This document shows positions 9,117 through 21,198 of a DNA stretch of 64,000 nucleotides, one piece after another. Origin of the DNA: Alphaproteobacteria bacterium (GTDB lineage Bacteria; Pseudomonadota; Alphaproteobacteria; Rhizobiales; Beijerinckiaceae); NCBI GenBank assembly GCA_016869595.1, contig VGDT01000009.1, forward strand, positions 1-64,000, read 5' to 3'. Below the pieces are notes generated by a model. That model had not been told where the DNA came from. It saw only the letters and a list, made by a program, of their open reading frames with translations, and did not search any database. Both the position numbers and the translations under genes were made by a program. Positions within the stretch are counted from its first letter, which is position 1. Every line of letters starts with the position of its first letter.

Positions 9117-11212
9117 GCGTGCACCTTGTCGCGCGGGCTAAAAACTCCCCCGGGCGCCGGCTCCATGACAATGTGACGATCGTGGAAGGCGTGTAGAGTC
9201 GATCGATGGCCGATCGAGACGATGGTCGTGCGGGGCAACCGTTCGCGCAGCATCGCGTAGATGTCTTCTTCGAGCTTTTCGTCGAGCGCCGAAGTGGCTT
9301 CGTCGAGGAAGAGCCAGTCGGGTTTCGCGAGAAGCGCGCGGGCGATTGCGACGCGCTGCTGCTCGCCGCCAGACAGCCGCTGCCCCCAGTTGTTTTCCTC
9401 GTCCAAGCGCTCGACGAAGGGCGCTAGCCGCGCGGCGCGCAACGCCTCCTGAATTTCGGCGCGTGAGTAGTCACTGACCCGGCCGGGATAGACGATTGTT
9501 TCAGCGAGCGCGCCCATTGGAATATAGGGGCGTTGCGGCGCGAGCATTACCTTCGCGCCGCGCGGCGTCAGCACGTCGCCCGAGGCGTAAGGCCAGATGC
9601 CGGCGACCGCGCGAAACAACGTCGACTTGCCCGAGCCGGACGGTCCAGTGAGCAGCGTCGAACGGCCGGCGGCGATCGTCAGATCATCCGCCCTCACGAT
9701 TTTGCGTCCATCCGGCAATCCGAGCATCAGTTCGCGCAGGCGGATGTCCGCGCCATCCGTCGGCGAGACGATCTGCGTCGCGGACATCTCCGCGCGCGCC
9801 GCCTCAATCGCATGGTCGAACGACGTCAACCGGTCGAGCACGGATTTAAAATTGGCAAGGGAGGTATAATAGTTGATGAAGAAGGTCAGCGCGCTCTCTA
9901 CCCGCCCGAAGGCGCTGGCCGTCTGAGTCATGATGCCGAGTTGGATGCGGCCGGCGAAATAGAAGGGCGCCGTGATCACATAAGGGATGATCGGCGAGAG
10001 CTGTCCGTAAGTCGAGGTGAACGTCATCAGCTGCTTGCGCTTCTGAACGATCGCCAGATAGTTGACGATGATGCCGGCAAAGCGTCGCAGCAGCGAACCA
10101 CGCTCGGCGGGCTCGCCGCCGAGCAGCGCGATCTGCTCGCTGTATTCGCGCATGCGCGCCAGCGAAAAGCGGAAGTCGGCCTCACGCCTCTGTCGATCGA
10201 AATAGAGCCCCACGAGAGAGCGCCCGATCAGATGCGTGACCAGCGTTCCTATTGTCGCGTAGAGCAGCACCGCCCAGAACAGGAAGCCGGGGATATAAAT
10301 GTCTGTTCCGGGCAGCGGGTAATTGCCTGAAAGATCCCACAGTACGTAAGCGAATGAGACGAGCGAACTCAAAGTGGCGATCAGCAGGATCGAATAGGAG
10401 TAAACGCCGTAACCTTCCTCTCCGCCGCTGATGAAGCGATTGACGTCCTCAGCGATACGCTGGTCTGGATTGTCAGCCCCGCCGCCCGCAAGCGCCATGC
10501 CGTAATGCGTATGCGCGCCGAGCCAATGCTCGATGTAATGCTCCGTCAGCCAGCGGCGCCAGCGGATAACCAGCATCGACTGCAAAACGAATTCGACGAT
10601 CACCGATGCAACGTAAACGAAGGCCCATGGCGTGAACACGAAGAGCAGCTGTCGCCAGAACTCAGGAGCGTTCCTCTCCTGAATGGCGTTGTACCAATCG
10701 CGATTGAAGAAGGACAGGCGCACGGTGATGCCGACTTGCCCTTGATTGAGGAGCACCAGCACAACGACCATCGCGATCGCGATGGCGCTTTCGCGCGCCG
10801 CAAAAGGTCGGAATGGCCACACGCGCCCTTCGCCACGCTCGCGGGAATCGAAATAGAGATCGGCGATTCGCGTCATCTCGCGAACGACGCGAATATGCGA
10901 GATCGCGTAAACGATGATCGAGAACACCGCGACGGTGAGCGGCATGGTTTCAGGCGGCGCGTAATCCTTTAGCGATTCCGGCCACACGCCTTCCGCTTGC
11001 GCAAGACCGATAAGACCGAAGAGAATGGTCTCGGTCGAGAACATGAAAGCGAAGATCTTCAAGAAGCTCGACATGTCTCGGGCGCGCCAGGTGGTGTAGG
11101 CGCAGAGCGCCGAGGCGGCGGCCAGGACAAACAGGCTGGAGTCGCCTTTATGGGCGCTGACCAACGCGGTAAGGGCCGCGAAGACGGCGACCGCCACGCT
11201 CAATTTCTGCAT
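9113..11212 (-). CDS. ABC transporter with fused permease and ATPase, BacA/SbmA-ABCD type
   Basis: A 699-residue half-transporter. The N-terminal ~100 residues hold three or four extra membrane helices, residues about 145-470 hold an SbmA/BacA-like transmembrane domain, and the C-terminal 200 hold the nucleotide-binding domain. The latter has Walker [10 protein letters not shown], signature LSGGEQQRV and Walker [14 protein letters not shown]. Relatives (YddA, BclA, Rv1819c) move peptides, cobalamin or very-long-chain fatty acids; substrate is not predictable. The gene sits upstream of and overlaps rlmE. In this order BacA-like proteins are often linked with uptake of antimicrobial peptides or with lipid A modification. 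Confidence 0.88.
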   Translation of the reverse strand: MQKLSVAVAVFAALTALVSAHKGDSSLFVLAAASALCAYTTWRARDMSSFLKIFAFMFSTETILFGLIGLAQAEGVWPESLKDYAPPETMPLTVAVFSIIVYAISHIRVVREMTRIADLYFDSRERGEGRVWPFRPFAARESAIAIAMVVVLVLLNQGQVGITVRLSFFNRDWYNAIQERNAPEFWRQLLFVFTPWAFVYVASVIVEFVLQSMLVIRWRRWLTEHYIEHWLGAHTHYGMALAGGGADNPDQRIAEDVNRFISGGEEGYGVYSYSILLIATLSSLVSFAYVLWDLSGNYPLPGTDIYIPGFLFWAVLLYATIGTLVTHLIGRSLVGLYFDRQRREADFRFSLARMREYSEQIALLGGEPAERGSLLRRFAGIIVNYLAIVQKRKQLMTFTSTYGQLSPIIPYVITAPFYFAGRIQLGIMTQTASAFGRVESALTFFINYYTSLANFKSVLDRLTSFDHAIEAARAEMSATQIVSPTDGADIRLRELMLGLPDGRKIVRADDLTIAAGRSTLLTGPSGSGKSTLFRAVAGIWPYASGDVLTPRGAKVMLAPQRPYIPMGALAETIVYPGRVSDYSRAEIQEALRAARLAPFVERLDEENNWGQRLSGGEQQRVAIARALLAKPDWLFLDEATSALDEKLEEDIYAMLRERLPRTTIVSIGHRSTLHAFHDRHIVMEPAPGGVFSPRDKVHA

Positions 11213-11294
11213 CTTTCACCTTGGATATGAGAACCCGCTCGGCTCGCCGCGAACGCGTCGCTGGCGATGGCCGTCTCGCCCCATGATAGAGGAA

Positions 11295-11627
11295 TCAGTC
11301 CTCTTCAGGAATGACCGCGTCCCCGTTGACGTGGGCGACGAGTACGGGCGAAGCCTTAAAGGTCAGCACCCGACGAGGCGTTATCGTGGCTTCAACGCCA
11401 GTTTTTGGATTGCGGCCGACGCGCTCACGCTTGGAGCGCACATTAAACGTCCCGAAGGACCGCAGTTTTACGGACTCGCCGCGCAACAAAGCTTCGCTGA
11501 TCTCGTCGAAGGTCGCATCCAATATCTTGCGAGCTTCGGCGCGGGAAAGCGAAGGGCAGCAGCCATAAACCGCTTCTCTCAGCGCCGCCCGGGTCAAGGT
11601 GCTGCCTGGGGCAGTTCTTCTTACCAT
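11295..11627 (-). CDS. ihfA: Integration host factor alpha subunit
   Basis: A 110-residue HU/IHF family DNA-bending protein. It has the conserved ESVKLRSFGTF, RVGRNPKTG and the ITPRRVLTFKAS arm that, in alphaproteobacteria, marks IhfA rather than HU. It would pair with IhfB (not in this window) to bend DNA sharply at promoters, origins and recombination sites. It is monocistronic: 82 nt separate it from the ABC transporter gene downstream, and the 199 nt upstream (11628-11826) contain no gene and should hold its promoter. The short acidic C-tail (GDAVIPEED) is atypical, where many rhizobial IhfA proteins end in basic residues. Confidence 0.85.
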   Translation of the reverse strand: MVRRTAPGSTLTRAALREAVYGCCPSLSRAEARKILDATFDEISEALLRGESVKLRSFGTFNVRSKRERVGRNPKTGVEATITPRRVLTFKASPVLVAHVNGDAVIPEED

Positions 11628-11826
11628 GTGAATGAAACGCTCAATGATTGTTTTGTCGGGACTGGGCTAAACACAAATCCCCCCTCAAGCTTCTGGCAAT
11701 CGTAACGTGGCAAATAGAGCGGGCGCCGCTGAGCCCCCGATGTCGCGGTATAGTAAGAATAAATTACCGATATGCAAGGGGGATTTCGTCTCCTTGACCT
11801 CTATGCCAAGGCGGCGGTCGTCTGCG

Positions 11827-12651
11827 TTAAATCGCCAATTTCACTTTGTGTTGCGCGACTGGAATCATCGCGCGCACTTTACGAATGCGTTCGACATCGA
11901 CGTAAGAAGATACGAGGCCTGGTCCGTCCGAAGCCTTTGCGACGACTTGACCCCAGGGATCGGCGATCAGCGAATTACCGTAAGTAAAGCGCGTCTCGTG
12001 CCCGGCTTTATGCGCTCCAGTCTGCGCCGGCGCGCAGAGATAGGCCTGCATCTCGATTGCGCGCGCGCGGCACAGGACTTCCCAATGATCCTTGCCGGTC
12101 ACGAGCGTAAAGGCCGCCGGCAAGGCGACGATATCGACTCCCTTATCCGCCAGCGCCTGGAAAAGATATGAGAATCGCAAATCATAACAAATCGCGCAGC
12201 CGACGGTGAGTCCTTCGCAATCATAGGTGACGACGGAATCGCCGGGCTTGAAGGCGGCGCTCTCGTGATATTTGGCGCCGTCTGGCGCCGTGATGTCGAA
12301 CATATGGATCTTGCGGTAGCGCGCCACCTCTTCGCCTTCACGATTGAAGGCGACGCTGGTGTTGTGCAGGCGCTCCTCTCCGGGCGTCCTTTCGAGAATG
12401 GAGCCGGCGTGAATAAAAACCTTATGCTCGCGCGCGAGCGCCTGGCACATTTCATAAGCGGGCCCGCCCGGCAACTCTTCGGCCGCGGCCATCTTCTCGG
12501 CGCGCGACCCGCCGATGAAATCGAACACTTCCGGCAGACAAATCCAGTCCGGGCGCTCCTGAACGACAGCGCGTTCGATCAGCGCGCGGGCGTTGGCGAG
12601 GTTCAGAGCCTTGTCGCCAACGGAATTCATTTGAACCAGAGTGACCTTCAT
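11827..12651 (-). CDS. Carbon-nitrogen hydrolase (nitrilase superfamily, Nit1/omega-amidase-like)
   Basis: A 274-residue cytoplasmic amidase. The catalytic triad is Glu41 (CLPEVFDF), Lys114 (RYRKIHMFD) and Cys155 (GCAICYDLRF). These contexts match the Nit1/Nit2 branch, which hydrolyses deaminated glutathione or alpha-ketoglutaramate (metabolite repair). The start is placed at 12651 (MKVTLVQMNS), the usual family N terminus; 17 further in-frame codons upstream are probably not translated. It is followed downstream by 199 nt before ihfA and preceded by a 103-nt gap to the tetR stop. Confidence 0.88.
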   Translation of the reverse strand: MKVTLVQMNSVGDKALNLANARALIERAVVQERPDWICLPEVFDFIGGSRAEKMAAAEELPGGPAYEMCQALAREHKVFIHAGSILERTPGEERLHNTSVAFNREGEEVARYRKIHMFDITAPDGAKYHESAAFKPGDSVVTYDCEGLTVGCAICYDLRFSYLFQALADKGVDIVALPAAFTLVTGKDHWEVLCRARAIEMQAYLCAPAQTGAHKAGHETRFTYGNSLIADPWGQVVAKASDGPGLVSSYVDVERIRKVRAMIPVAQHKVKLAI

Positions 12652-12754
12652 CGACCGTCCAATTGCTATGGCGCGCCACATGAGGGTTGCGCGCGATCTC
12701 ATAGGAGAGCGCTCATTATACGTGGCCTAGGCCGCAGGTATAGGTCGGATTACG

Positions 12755-13393
12755 TTAGCGCGGCAAAGCAGGACCAAGATCGCGGAAGCCTCCACGCAAC
12801 GCTGCAATGCAAAATTCGATCATTTGCGCGCTTGTGGGCGTCGGTCGATCGGCGCATTCCACCATCAACCGCGGGTGGCAGAAGCGAATGCAGGCGGTGT
12901 GCACGAGCCGCGCCGCAAGCTGCGCATCGCCCTTGGCGAATTCGCCGCTCTCCATGCCCGATCGGATAACTTCGTCGATTGCGGCGTCGATACGATCGAT
13001 GTGATCCGAGATGATCGGCCAGTTCTCGTCGAGCGCCGCTTCAACCATGTCGTGAAGCTTGCGATCGGCGACGTAGCGCTCCGCGTTCATCGATTCATTC
13101 GACAGAATAAGAGCGCGCAGCCGCTCCGACGCCGTTCCGGGTCCGCGCGCGATGCTCTGCGCCGCCTCTTCGACCTCGCTCATCAGCTGCCGCGCGACGG
13201 CGGCGTTGATCTCCGATTTTGCGCTAAAGAAGCGATACACGTTCGCCGGCGACATCCGTAATTCGCGGGCGATGTCGGCGACCGTTGTTTTCTGGAAACC
13301 GATCTCTCGGAAAAGCCGTTCAGCGGTGGCGATAATTCTCGCGCGCTGCTCGGTTTCGCGCGCGCTCTGCGCGCTAGCGCCCATCACGCTCAT
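12755..13393 (-). CDS. TetR family repressor of the RND efflux operon
   Basis: A 212-residue regulator. The N-terminal helix-turn-helix occupies about 15-62 (IIATAERLFREIGFQKTT ... MSPANVYRFFSAK), followed by an all-helical ligand/dimer domain. The start at 13393 overlaps the stop of the RND pump gene by 4 nt (ATGA), so it is the last gene of the adaptor-pump-regulator operon. The open frame continues 60 codons upstream, but that part lies inside the pump gene. By family precedent it represses its own operon and is released by a toxic ligand; a candidate operator lies at 17657-17696. Confidence 0.9.
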   Translation of the reverse strand: MSVMGASAQSARETEQRARIIATAERLFREIGFQKTTVADIARELRMSPANVYRFFSAKSEINAAVARQLMSEVEEAAQSIARGPGTASERLRALILSNESMNAERYVADRKLHDMVEAALDENWPIISDHIDRIDAAIDEVIRSGMESGEFAKGDAQLAARLVHTACIRFCHPRLMVECADRPTPTSAQMIEFCIAALRGGFRDLGPALPR

Positions 13394-16300
13394 TCGGCCG
13401 CTCCCCTCGCAAGCCCGCTGGCCAAAGTCCCGATCCGCGCGCCTTCGGCTTCGACCAGTCCCTCGCCAAGATGACGGCGGAACCAAGTCGCGTAAAGTGC
13501 AGGCAGGAAGAGAACTGTGAGAAAAGTGGCGACGAAAAGCCCGCCCATGATCGTTAAGGCCATCGGTCCCCAAAAGGCGGAATGCGACAACGGAATCATG
13601 GCGAGAATCGCCGCGAGCGCGGTCAATGCGACGGGCCGCACCCGCCGAATCGTCGCGCCGATGATCGCTTCTCGATATTTCTCGCCGCGTTCGAGATCCT
13701 GACGCACCTGATCAACGAGAATGATCGAATTGCGCATGTCCATGCCAGAGAGCGCGATGAGGCCAAGCAGCGCGACGAAGCCGAAAGGCGCATGGGCGAC
13801 ATTGAGCGCGAGCGACGCGCCGATGACGCCGAGCGGCGCGCTCATCATCACGAGCGCCACGCGGGTGAAATTCTGCAATTGGAACATCACGATCGTCAGC
13901 ATCACGAGGCCGACGAGCGGAAAAACCGCGAAGATCGAAGCGTTGCCCTTTTTCGATTCTTCAATGGCGCCGCCCATTTCGATCCGGTAGCCGGGCGGAA
14001 GATGCTCACGTATCTGCGCGAGCTGCGGCCAGATCCTCATCGTCGCGTCGGGCGCCTGCACCCCATCTTTCACGCCGGAGCGCACCGTAATGCTCATATC
14101 GCGATTGCGCCGCCAGAATATCGGCTCTTCGTGATCATAGACGATTTTCGCGACCTGCGAGACCGTCACCGCCTTGCCGTCGCGCGCATAGACGACCATG
14201 TCGCCGATCCTCGAAAGATCGCCGCGTTCCTGGGGAATGGCGCGTGCAACCACTTCGACCTGATCGATCCCGTCGCGCAGGGTCGCGATCGTCACGCCGG
14301 AGATCGCCAGGCGCAGCCTGTTCGACACGTCCTGCGGCGTCAGCCCGAGGAGCCGCGCGCGATCCTGATCGATAACGAGACGCACGCGCGGCGTTTGCTC
14401 ATTCCAGTTCAGGTGCGGATCGTCGACGCCCTCGTCGCCGCGCATGACGTCGCGGACCTGATAGGCGACGGCGCGCACGGTTGCCGGATCGGAGCCGACG
14501 ACCCGAAACTGCACGGGGAAGCCGACGGGCGGACCGTAATAGAAGCGATCGACGCGGGCGCGCGCCTGTGGGACCGCGCCATTGGCGATGGCGGTCTCGA
14601 GCTTCTTTTTCAAACGCTCGCGCGCCTCAATGTCCTTGGCGACGATGACGATCTCGGAATAGGCTTCATTCGGCAGCTGCGGATTGAGGCCGAGCCAGAA
14701 TCGCGGCGGCCCCTGCCCCACATAACTCGTATAAAGCGCCGCGTCGGGATCGTCCTTCAGGAGCGCTTCGGCTTGTTTCGCCGCCTCAAGCGAGGCGCCG
14801 ATCGACGAGCCTTCGGGAAGACGCAACTGGAAGAAGAGCTCGAGGCGCTCGGCGTAAGGGAAGAATTGCTTCTGCACCACGAAGAAGCCGAAGACGGCGA
14901 GCGTGAAAACGCCGATGACGCTTGCGATCACAACGCCGCGATAGTCAACCGCCCAAGTGACGACGGCGCGTAGCCAGCGATAAAAGGGCGTCTGGTAGAT
15001 TTCGTCGGGATCATGATGCGGACGCAGCTTGGCGAAGTCAGGAAGTAGCTTCACGCCAAGATAGGGCGTGAACATCACCGCGACGAACCATGAGGCGATC
15101 AGCGCGACGAGCAGCACCCAGAACATCGAACCCGTATATTCGCCGACGCCCGAATTGGCGAAGCCTACCGGCAGGAAACCCGCAGCCGTAATCAGCGTGC
15201 CGGTGAGCATCGGAAAGGCCGTCGAATCCCAGGCGAAAGTCGCAGCTTTGATGCGGCTGAAGCCCTGCTCCATCTTCACCATCATCATCTCGACGGCGAT
15301 GATCGCGTCATCGACGAGAAGCCCGAGCGCAATGATCAGCGCGCCAAGCGAAATGCGCTGGAGATCGACGCCGAGCGGTCCCATGAAGATGAAAACGATC
15401 GCGAGCACTAACGGCACTGAGAGCGCGACGATGATTCCTGTTCGAAAGCCGAGCGAGATAAAGCTCACGCCGAGCACGATCACCAAGGCCTCGAGAAATG
15501 AGCGCGTGAATTCGCCGATCGCTTCTTCGACGACCTTCGGCTGATCGGCGATCTGATCGATATCGACGCCTACCGGCGTTTTGTCGCGCATCTCCTGGAC
15601 CGCCGCGCCGACGTTCTCCCCGAATTTGAGAACATTCGCGCCCTTCGTCATGACGACGCCGACGATAATTGCCGGCTGGCCCTTGAAGCGCGCGAGAAAA
15701 CTCGGCGGATCCTCGAAGCCCGTATAAACATTGGCGATGTCGCCAAGACGGATCACCTTGCCGTTTGCTTCGATTGGAATGGCGGCGATGGCGTCGGCGC
15801 CTTTGAGATCGCTCGTCACCTGAACCCGCACGCGGTTCGATGAGGTCTCGAACACGCCGGCGTCATTGATCGCGTTCTGCTTGACGAGCGAATCGAAGAC
15901 GGCCTGTGGCTGGATCGCCAGGCTCGCGAGCTTCGCCTCGCTGAATTCGACGAAGATGCGACGGCCTTGGTCGCCGTAAACATCAACCTTGACGACGTCC
16001 TGCACGCCGAGCAGCCGTTGGCGCAGCGACTGGACCACCTTGTCGAGAACGTCATAGTCCGCGCCGTCGCCAGTGACCGCATACATCACCGTATCGACGT
16101 CGCCATATTCGTCGTTGACTTGCGGACCACGAACGCCCGCAGGAAGCGTCGGCGCGATGTCGTCGAGCTTCTTGCGCAACTGGTAGAAGAGCTGCGGCAC
16201 GTCCTTTGGCGGCGTCGTGTCCTTGAAGGTCACTTGCATCGCCAGAAAGCCCGGCTTCGTGTAGGTCTCGATCTTATCGAGGAAGGGCAGCTCCTGGAGC

Positions 16301-16518
16301 TTCTTCTCCAAGAGGTCGGAGACCTGATCGCGTATCTCGGTCGCGGTCGCACCGGGCCAGGAGGCGGTGACGATGGCGACCTTGATGGTGAAGGAAGGAT
16401 CCTCCGCGCGTCCGAGCCGCATGTAGGAATAGACGCCCGTCACGCTGATCGCGATCATCAGGAAGAGCATCAGCATCGGCCGTTGCACGGCCCAGCGCGA
16501 GAGGTTTACGCCAGCCAT
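13390..16518 (-). CDS. RND efflux transporter permease (AcrB/HAE1-like)
   Basis: A 1042-residue inner-membrane pump of normal length, with twelve membrane segments and two large periplasmic loops (after segments 1 and 7). The proton-relay acidic pair appears as GLLVDDAIIAVEMM in segment 4. The N terminus reads RWAVQRPMLMLFLMI and the next part has LGRAEDPSFTIKVA, typical of the VexF/TriC-like branch rather than the heavy-metal CzcA branch. It works with the adaptor 10 nt upstream; no outer-membrane TolC-type channel is encoded here, so it presumably borrows one from elsewhere. It overlaps tetR by 4 nt. Confidence 0.94.
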   Translation of the reverse strand: MAGVNLSRWAVQRPMLMLFLMIAISVTGVYSYMRLGRAEDPSFTIKVAIVTASWPGATATEIRDQVSDLLEKKLQELPFLDKIETYTKPGFLAMQVTFKDTTPPKDVPQLFYQLRKKLDDIAPTLPAGVRGPQVNDEYGDVDTVMYAVTGDGADYDVLDKVVQSLRQRLLGVQDVVKVDVYGDQGRRIFVEFSEAKLASLAIQPQAVFDSLVKQNAINDAGVFETSSNRVRVQVTSDLKGADAIAAIPIEANGKVIRLGDIANVYTGFEDPPSFLARFKGQPAIIVGVVMTKGANVLKFGENVGAAVQEMRDKTPVGVDIDQIADQPKVVEEAIGEFTRSFLEALVIVLGVSFISLGFRTGIIVALSVPLVLAIVFIFMGPLGVDLQRISLGALIIALGLLVDDAIIAVEMMMVKMEQGFSRIKAATFAWDSTAFPMLTGTLITAAGFLPVGFANSGVGEYTGSMFWVLLVALIASWFVAVMFTPYLGVKLLPDFAKLRPHHDPDEIYQTPFYRWLRAVVTWAVDYRGVVIASVIGVFTLAVFGFFVVQKQFFPYAERLELFFQLRLPEGSSIGASLEAAKQAEALLKDDPDAALYTSYVGQGPPRFWLGLNPQLPNEAYSEIVIVAKDIEARERLKKKLETAIANGAVPQARARVDRFYYGPPVGFPVQFRVVGSDPATVRAVAYQVRDVMRGDEGVDDPHLNWNEQTPRVRLVIDQDRARLLGLTPQDVSNRLRLAISGVTIATLRDGIDQVEVVARAIPQERGDLSRIGDMVVYARDGKAVTVSQVAKIVYDHEEPIFWRRNRDMSITVRSGVKDGVQAPDATMRIWPQLAQIREHLPPGYRIEMGGAIEESKKGNASIFAVFPLVGLVMLTIVMFQLQNFTRVALVMMSAPLGVIGASLALNVAHAPFGFVALLGLIALSGMDMRNSIILVDQVRQDLERGEKYREAIIGATIRRVRPVALTALAAILAMIPLSHSAFWGPMALTIMGGLFVATFLTVLFLPALYATWFRRHLGEGLVEAEGARIGTLASGLARGAAE

Positions 16519-16528
16519 GGCATGCCCC

Positions 16529-17623
16529 TCACAGCGACTGCCGCGAAATTGCGCGGACTTTCATGTTGGGATCGAGCTTGTGAACGCCGAGGACGACGAT
16601 GTTGTCGCCATCCTTGACGCCGCCGGCGACAAGCGCCGAGTCGGCCTCCAGGCGAACCAGGGTTACGGGAACGAGCTGTAAGTTCCCTTCGCCATCGACC
16701 TTCCACAACGAGGGTCCTGAGCCTTGATTATAGATCGCCGAGAGCGGCACGCTCATAACGGGCTGCGCGTCCGAGCCGGAAATGCGCAGCATCGCGCTCA
16801 TTCCAAGCGCGATGGCCGAATCAGGATTGAGAATGGAGAAGCGCGCGGCGAAGGTGCGCGTGACAGGATCGGCGGCGGGGCTCAATTCGCGCAGTTTGGC
16901 GCGATAGACTGCGCCGGGCTTCGACCAGAGCGTCAAGGTCGCCTCGCCCTTTCCGGCCGCCGCGGCGAAGGCTTCCGGCAAGGCGACGGCGGCCTCCAGT
17001 TCGCCGGCATGCGCGATGCGCACGGCAGGCTGCCCCGACGACACCACCTGTCCGGGATCGACGAGCGTTTGCGTGACGACGCCGTCCGCCCCAGCGCGCA
17101 GCGTTGCGTATTCCAGCGCATTGCCGGCAAGCTCGACGGCGCGTTCCGCCCGCCGGAAGCGTCCCCGCGCCTCTTCGCCGCCAGCGCGCGCCCGATCGAG
17201 CGCCGCCTGAGCGACCCAGCCCTTGCTGCGCAGATCAGCGGCGCGCTTTTCGTCGGCCAGAGCCTGCGTCTGCGCCATGCGCGCTGCGGCGAATTCCGCA
17301 TCCGCCTGCTCCTTTTGGAGCCGCAGATCCTGCTCGTCGAGCGCCGCGATCGGGTCGCCCGCCTTCACCCGCTGCCCGACCTCGACGAAGCGCTTGACCA
17401 CTTTGCCGGCGACGCGAAATCCCTGATCGGACTCGACCCTCGGACGGATGGTGGCCACGAATTCGCGCGTCTGCGACTGCGTGGCGTAGCGTGCAGGGGC
17501 CACAAGCACCGGTCGCTCGGACCGCTCGCTCTCCTCCGGGGAACGCTGATCCTTCCCGTTGCAGGCGGCGAGCGCTGCGGCGAGCGCAATGAGCGCACAA
17601 AGACTTAGGCGATAGCGGAGCAT
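16529..17623 (-). CDS. RND efflux periplasmic adaptor (membrane fusion lipoprotein)
   Basis: A 364-residue periplasmic adaptor. The lipoprotein signal peptide ends in the lipobox LAAC (Cys20), so the protein is anchored in the inner membrane. It then has a barrel-sandwich/lipoyl half (RVKAGDPIAALDEQDL), a short helical hairpin with coiled-coil character (about 88-135), a second lipoyl half (DGVVTQTLVDPGQVV), a beta-barrel and a membrane-proximal domain. It is the first gene of the operon with the RND pump 10 nt downstream and TetR last. It is divergent from dnaK across 318 nt that hold the regulatory sites listed separately. Confidence 0.93.
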   Translation of the reverse strand: MLRYRLSLCALIALAAALAACNGKDQRSPEESERSERPVLVAPARYATQSQTREFVATIRPRVESDQGFRVAGKVVKRFVEVGQRVKAGDPIAALDEQDLRLQKEQADAEFAAARMAQTQALADEKRAADLRSKGWVAQAALDRARAGGEEARGRFRRAERAVELAGNALEYATLRAGADGVVTQTLVDPGQVVSSGQPAVRIAHAGELEAAVALPEAFAAAAGKGEATLTLWSKPGAVYRAKLRELSPAADPVTRTFAARFSILNPDSAIALGMSAMLRISGSDAQPVMSVPLSAIYNQGSGPSLWKVDGEGNLQLVPVTLVRLEADSALVAGGVKDGDNIVVLGVHKLDPNMKVRAISRQSL

Positions 17624-17656
17624 CGAATCCCCCGGCGCGAGCCGCGTGGTTCCTGC

Positions 17657-17696
17657 TGACGACTTTCAATAATCGTCAATCGTCAGGCGTTCGTCA
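17657..17696. promoter_or_regulatory. Candidate TetR operator upstream of the RND operon
   Basis: TGACGA (17657-17662) and TCGTCA (17673-17678) form a perfect inverted repeat separated by 10 nt. Two further TCGTCA copies follow at 17680-17685 and 17691-17696. The cluster begins 34 nt upstream of the adaptor start, where a repressor of that operon would sit. Binding by the operon's own TetR protein is inference from position and symmetry. Confidence 0.45.
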
Positions 17697-17760
17697 ACCG
17701 CAAAGGCGGACTTGTAGGTCGAGCGCCCGCCGGGCTCGCGCCTCCACGCTGGCCCGACAC

Positions 17761-17792
17761 CTTGTCGCAGGGAAATGATTCTTCTATATGCG
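17761..17792 (+). promoter_or_regulatory. Candidate heat-shock (RpoH) promoter of dnaK
   Basis: CTTG at 17761-17764 is followed after 18 nt by TCTATATGCG (17783-17792). This fits the alphaproteobacterial RpoH pattern CTTG-N17/18-CYTATNTNNG with one mismatch. It lies about 150 nt before the dnaK start, leaving a long 5' untranslated region. The rest of 17624-17941 shows no gene. Confidence 0.5.
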
Positions 17793-17941
17793 GCCTGCTC
17801 TTGCGGGCAGGTGAGCGCAACACAATCTTGGGAGAGCTTAGCGCGGAGGATCGCGCGGCGGGCTCATGGCGAGCCGCCGTCCTTCGCCTTTTGAACCGGA
17901 CCGCTTCGGGGTCCGGCGTTCACCAGCGAAAGGAAATCCAT

Positions 17942-19837
<1,896 letters not shown>

Positions 19838-19880
19838 GCCGGGACTGGCAATAGCCGCTCCGATGCGGTAGCGAAACGGG

Positions 19881-19907
19881 AACCCGGCGCGAATAACGCC
19901 GGGTTTC
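19881..19907 (+). terminator. Intrinsic terminator between dnaK and dnaJ
   Basis: AACCCGGCG and CGCCGGGTT form a 9-bp stem around a 7-nt loop (19881-19905), followed by a short T tract. It is 43 nt after the dnaK stop. It may be a partial terminator that lowers dnaJ relative to dnaK. Confidence 0.7.
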
Positions 19908-19962
19908 ATTGCGTTCATGTGATCACGGCCATGCCCGCCGCCGCACTCATCAGAAATTGAGC

Positions 19963-21084
19963 ATGTCCAAACGCGACTATTACGAGGTTCTCGGCGTCAG
20001 CCGCACCGTTACGGAAGTCGAACTGAAAATCGCCTTCCGTAAGTCGGCGATGCAGTGCCATCCCGATCGCCACCCGGGCGACAAGCAGGCGGAAACGCGT
20101 TTTAAGGAATTGAACGAAGCCTATCAGTGCCTGTGCGATCCGCAGAAGCGCGCGGCCTACGACCGTTTCGGCCATTCCGCATTTGAACAGGGGGGCGGAT
20201 TCGGCGGCTTTGGGACGGGCGAAGGCTTTGGCGCCTCGATGGCCGATATTTTCGAGGATTTGTTCGGCGACGTGATGGGACGGCGCGGCCGCTCGGGCGG
20301 CCGCGAGCGCGGCTCGGATCTGCGCTACAACATGGAGATCACGCTCGACGAGGCCTATCACGGCAAGGCCGCCTCGTTGAACATCCCGACCTCGGCGACC
20401 TGCGAGGCCTGCTCGGGAACCGGCGCGAAAAAAGGCTCCAAGCCGAAGACCTGCACGACTTGCGGCGGCATGGGGCGCGTTCGCGCGCAGCAGGGCTTTT
20501 TCGCGATCGAGCGCACATGCCCGTCCTGCCAGGGACGCGGCGAGATGATCGAGAACCCCTGCCCCTCTTGTTCTGGCGCTGGACGCAAGACGATCGAACG
20601 TTCGCTGTCGGTCAATGTGCCGCCGGGCGTCGAAGACGGGACGCGTATCAGGCTCGCCGGAGAAGGCGAAGCGGGCCTGCGCGGCGGACCGCCCGGCGAT
20701 CTTTACATCTTCCTCTCGGTGAAGCCGCATCCCTTCTTCCAGCGGGATGGGGCGGACCTCTATTGCCGCGTGCCGATCTCGATGGTGCGCGCGGCGCTGG
20801 GCGGCGAGATCCAGGTTCATGCGCTCGACGGCTCCGAGGTGAAGCTCAAAATCCCCGAAGGGACGCAGTCGGGACGCCAGATCAAGGCCAAGGGCAAGGG
20901 GATGCCGGTGTTGCGCGGGCGCGATCATGGCGATCTGCATGTGCAGATCAGCGTCGAGACGCCGCAAAAGCTCACGAAGCGCCAGAAAGAGCTCCTCGCC
21001 GAATTCGATGAGGAATCCTCGCACGACACGCATCCCGAGGAGACGGGGTTTTTCGCGCGGATGAAGGATTTGTTCGGCGGGTAA
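19963..21084 (+). CDS. dnaJ: Co-chaperone DnaJ (Hsp40)
   Basis: A 373-residue type I DnaJ. The J domain carries the HPD motif ([10 protein letters not shown], about 33), and a glycine/phenylalanine-rich stretch follows (about 75-105). Four zinc-binding CxxCxGxG repeats are present: [32 protein letters not shown]. The C-terminal substrate domain follows. It stimulates DnaK ATPase and delivers unfolded clients. ATG at 19963 gives the canonical [11 protein letters not shown] start; the upstream in-frame ATG at 19909 lies directly after the terminator and is unlikely. Confidence 0.97.
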   Translation: MSKRDYYEVLGVSRTVTEVELKIAFRKSAMQCHPDRHPGDKQAETRFKELNEAYQCLCDPQKRAAYDRFGHSAFEQGGGFGGFGTGEGFGASMADIFEDLFGDVMGRRGRSGGRERGSDLRYNMEITLDEAYHGKAASLNIPTSATCEACSGTGAKKGSKPKTCTTCGGMGRVRAQQGFFAIERTCPSCQGRGEMIENPCPSCSGAGRKTIERSLSVNVPPGVEDGTRIRLAGEGEAGLRGGPPGDLYIFLSVKPHPFFQRDGADLYCRVPISMVRAALGGEIQVHALDGSEVKLKIPEGTQSGRQIKAKGKGMPVLRGRDHGDLHVQISVETPQKLTKRQKELLAEFDEESSHDTHPEETGFFARMKDLFGG

Positions 21085-21144
21085 GAGGGAGAGCGCTAAT
21101 AACGCCGCGTTGTTTTCGGCGCAGGGCTCTCCTATCATCCGCCG

Positions 21145-21169
21145 ACGGCCCCCAATCGCGGGGCCGTTT
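21145..21169 (+). terminator. Intrinsic terminator downstream of dnaJ
   Basis: ACGGCCCC (21145-21152) pairs with GGGGCCGT (21160-21167) around a 7-nt loop, followed by TT. A second, branched hairpin (GGAGAGC 21088-21094 with GCTCTCC 21126-21132) precedes it. Together they close the dnaK-dnaJ unit before pmtA. Confidence 0.6.
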
Positions 21170-21198
21170 GCGCGTTACTCTCGCGCCGGGAGGGGCTT

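Noticed and set aside
11707-12171. 154-codon plus-strand frame
   Set aside because: Mostly antisense to the nitrilase-family gene, with no domain.
13582-14973. 463-codon plus-strand frame opposite the RND pump gene
   Set aside because: Antisense shadow; the product is Arg/Asp/His-rich with no domain.
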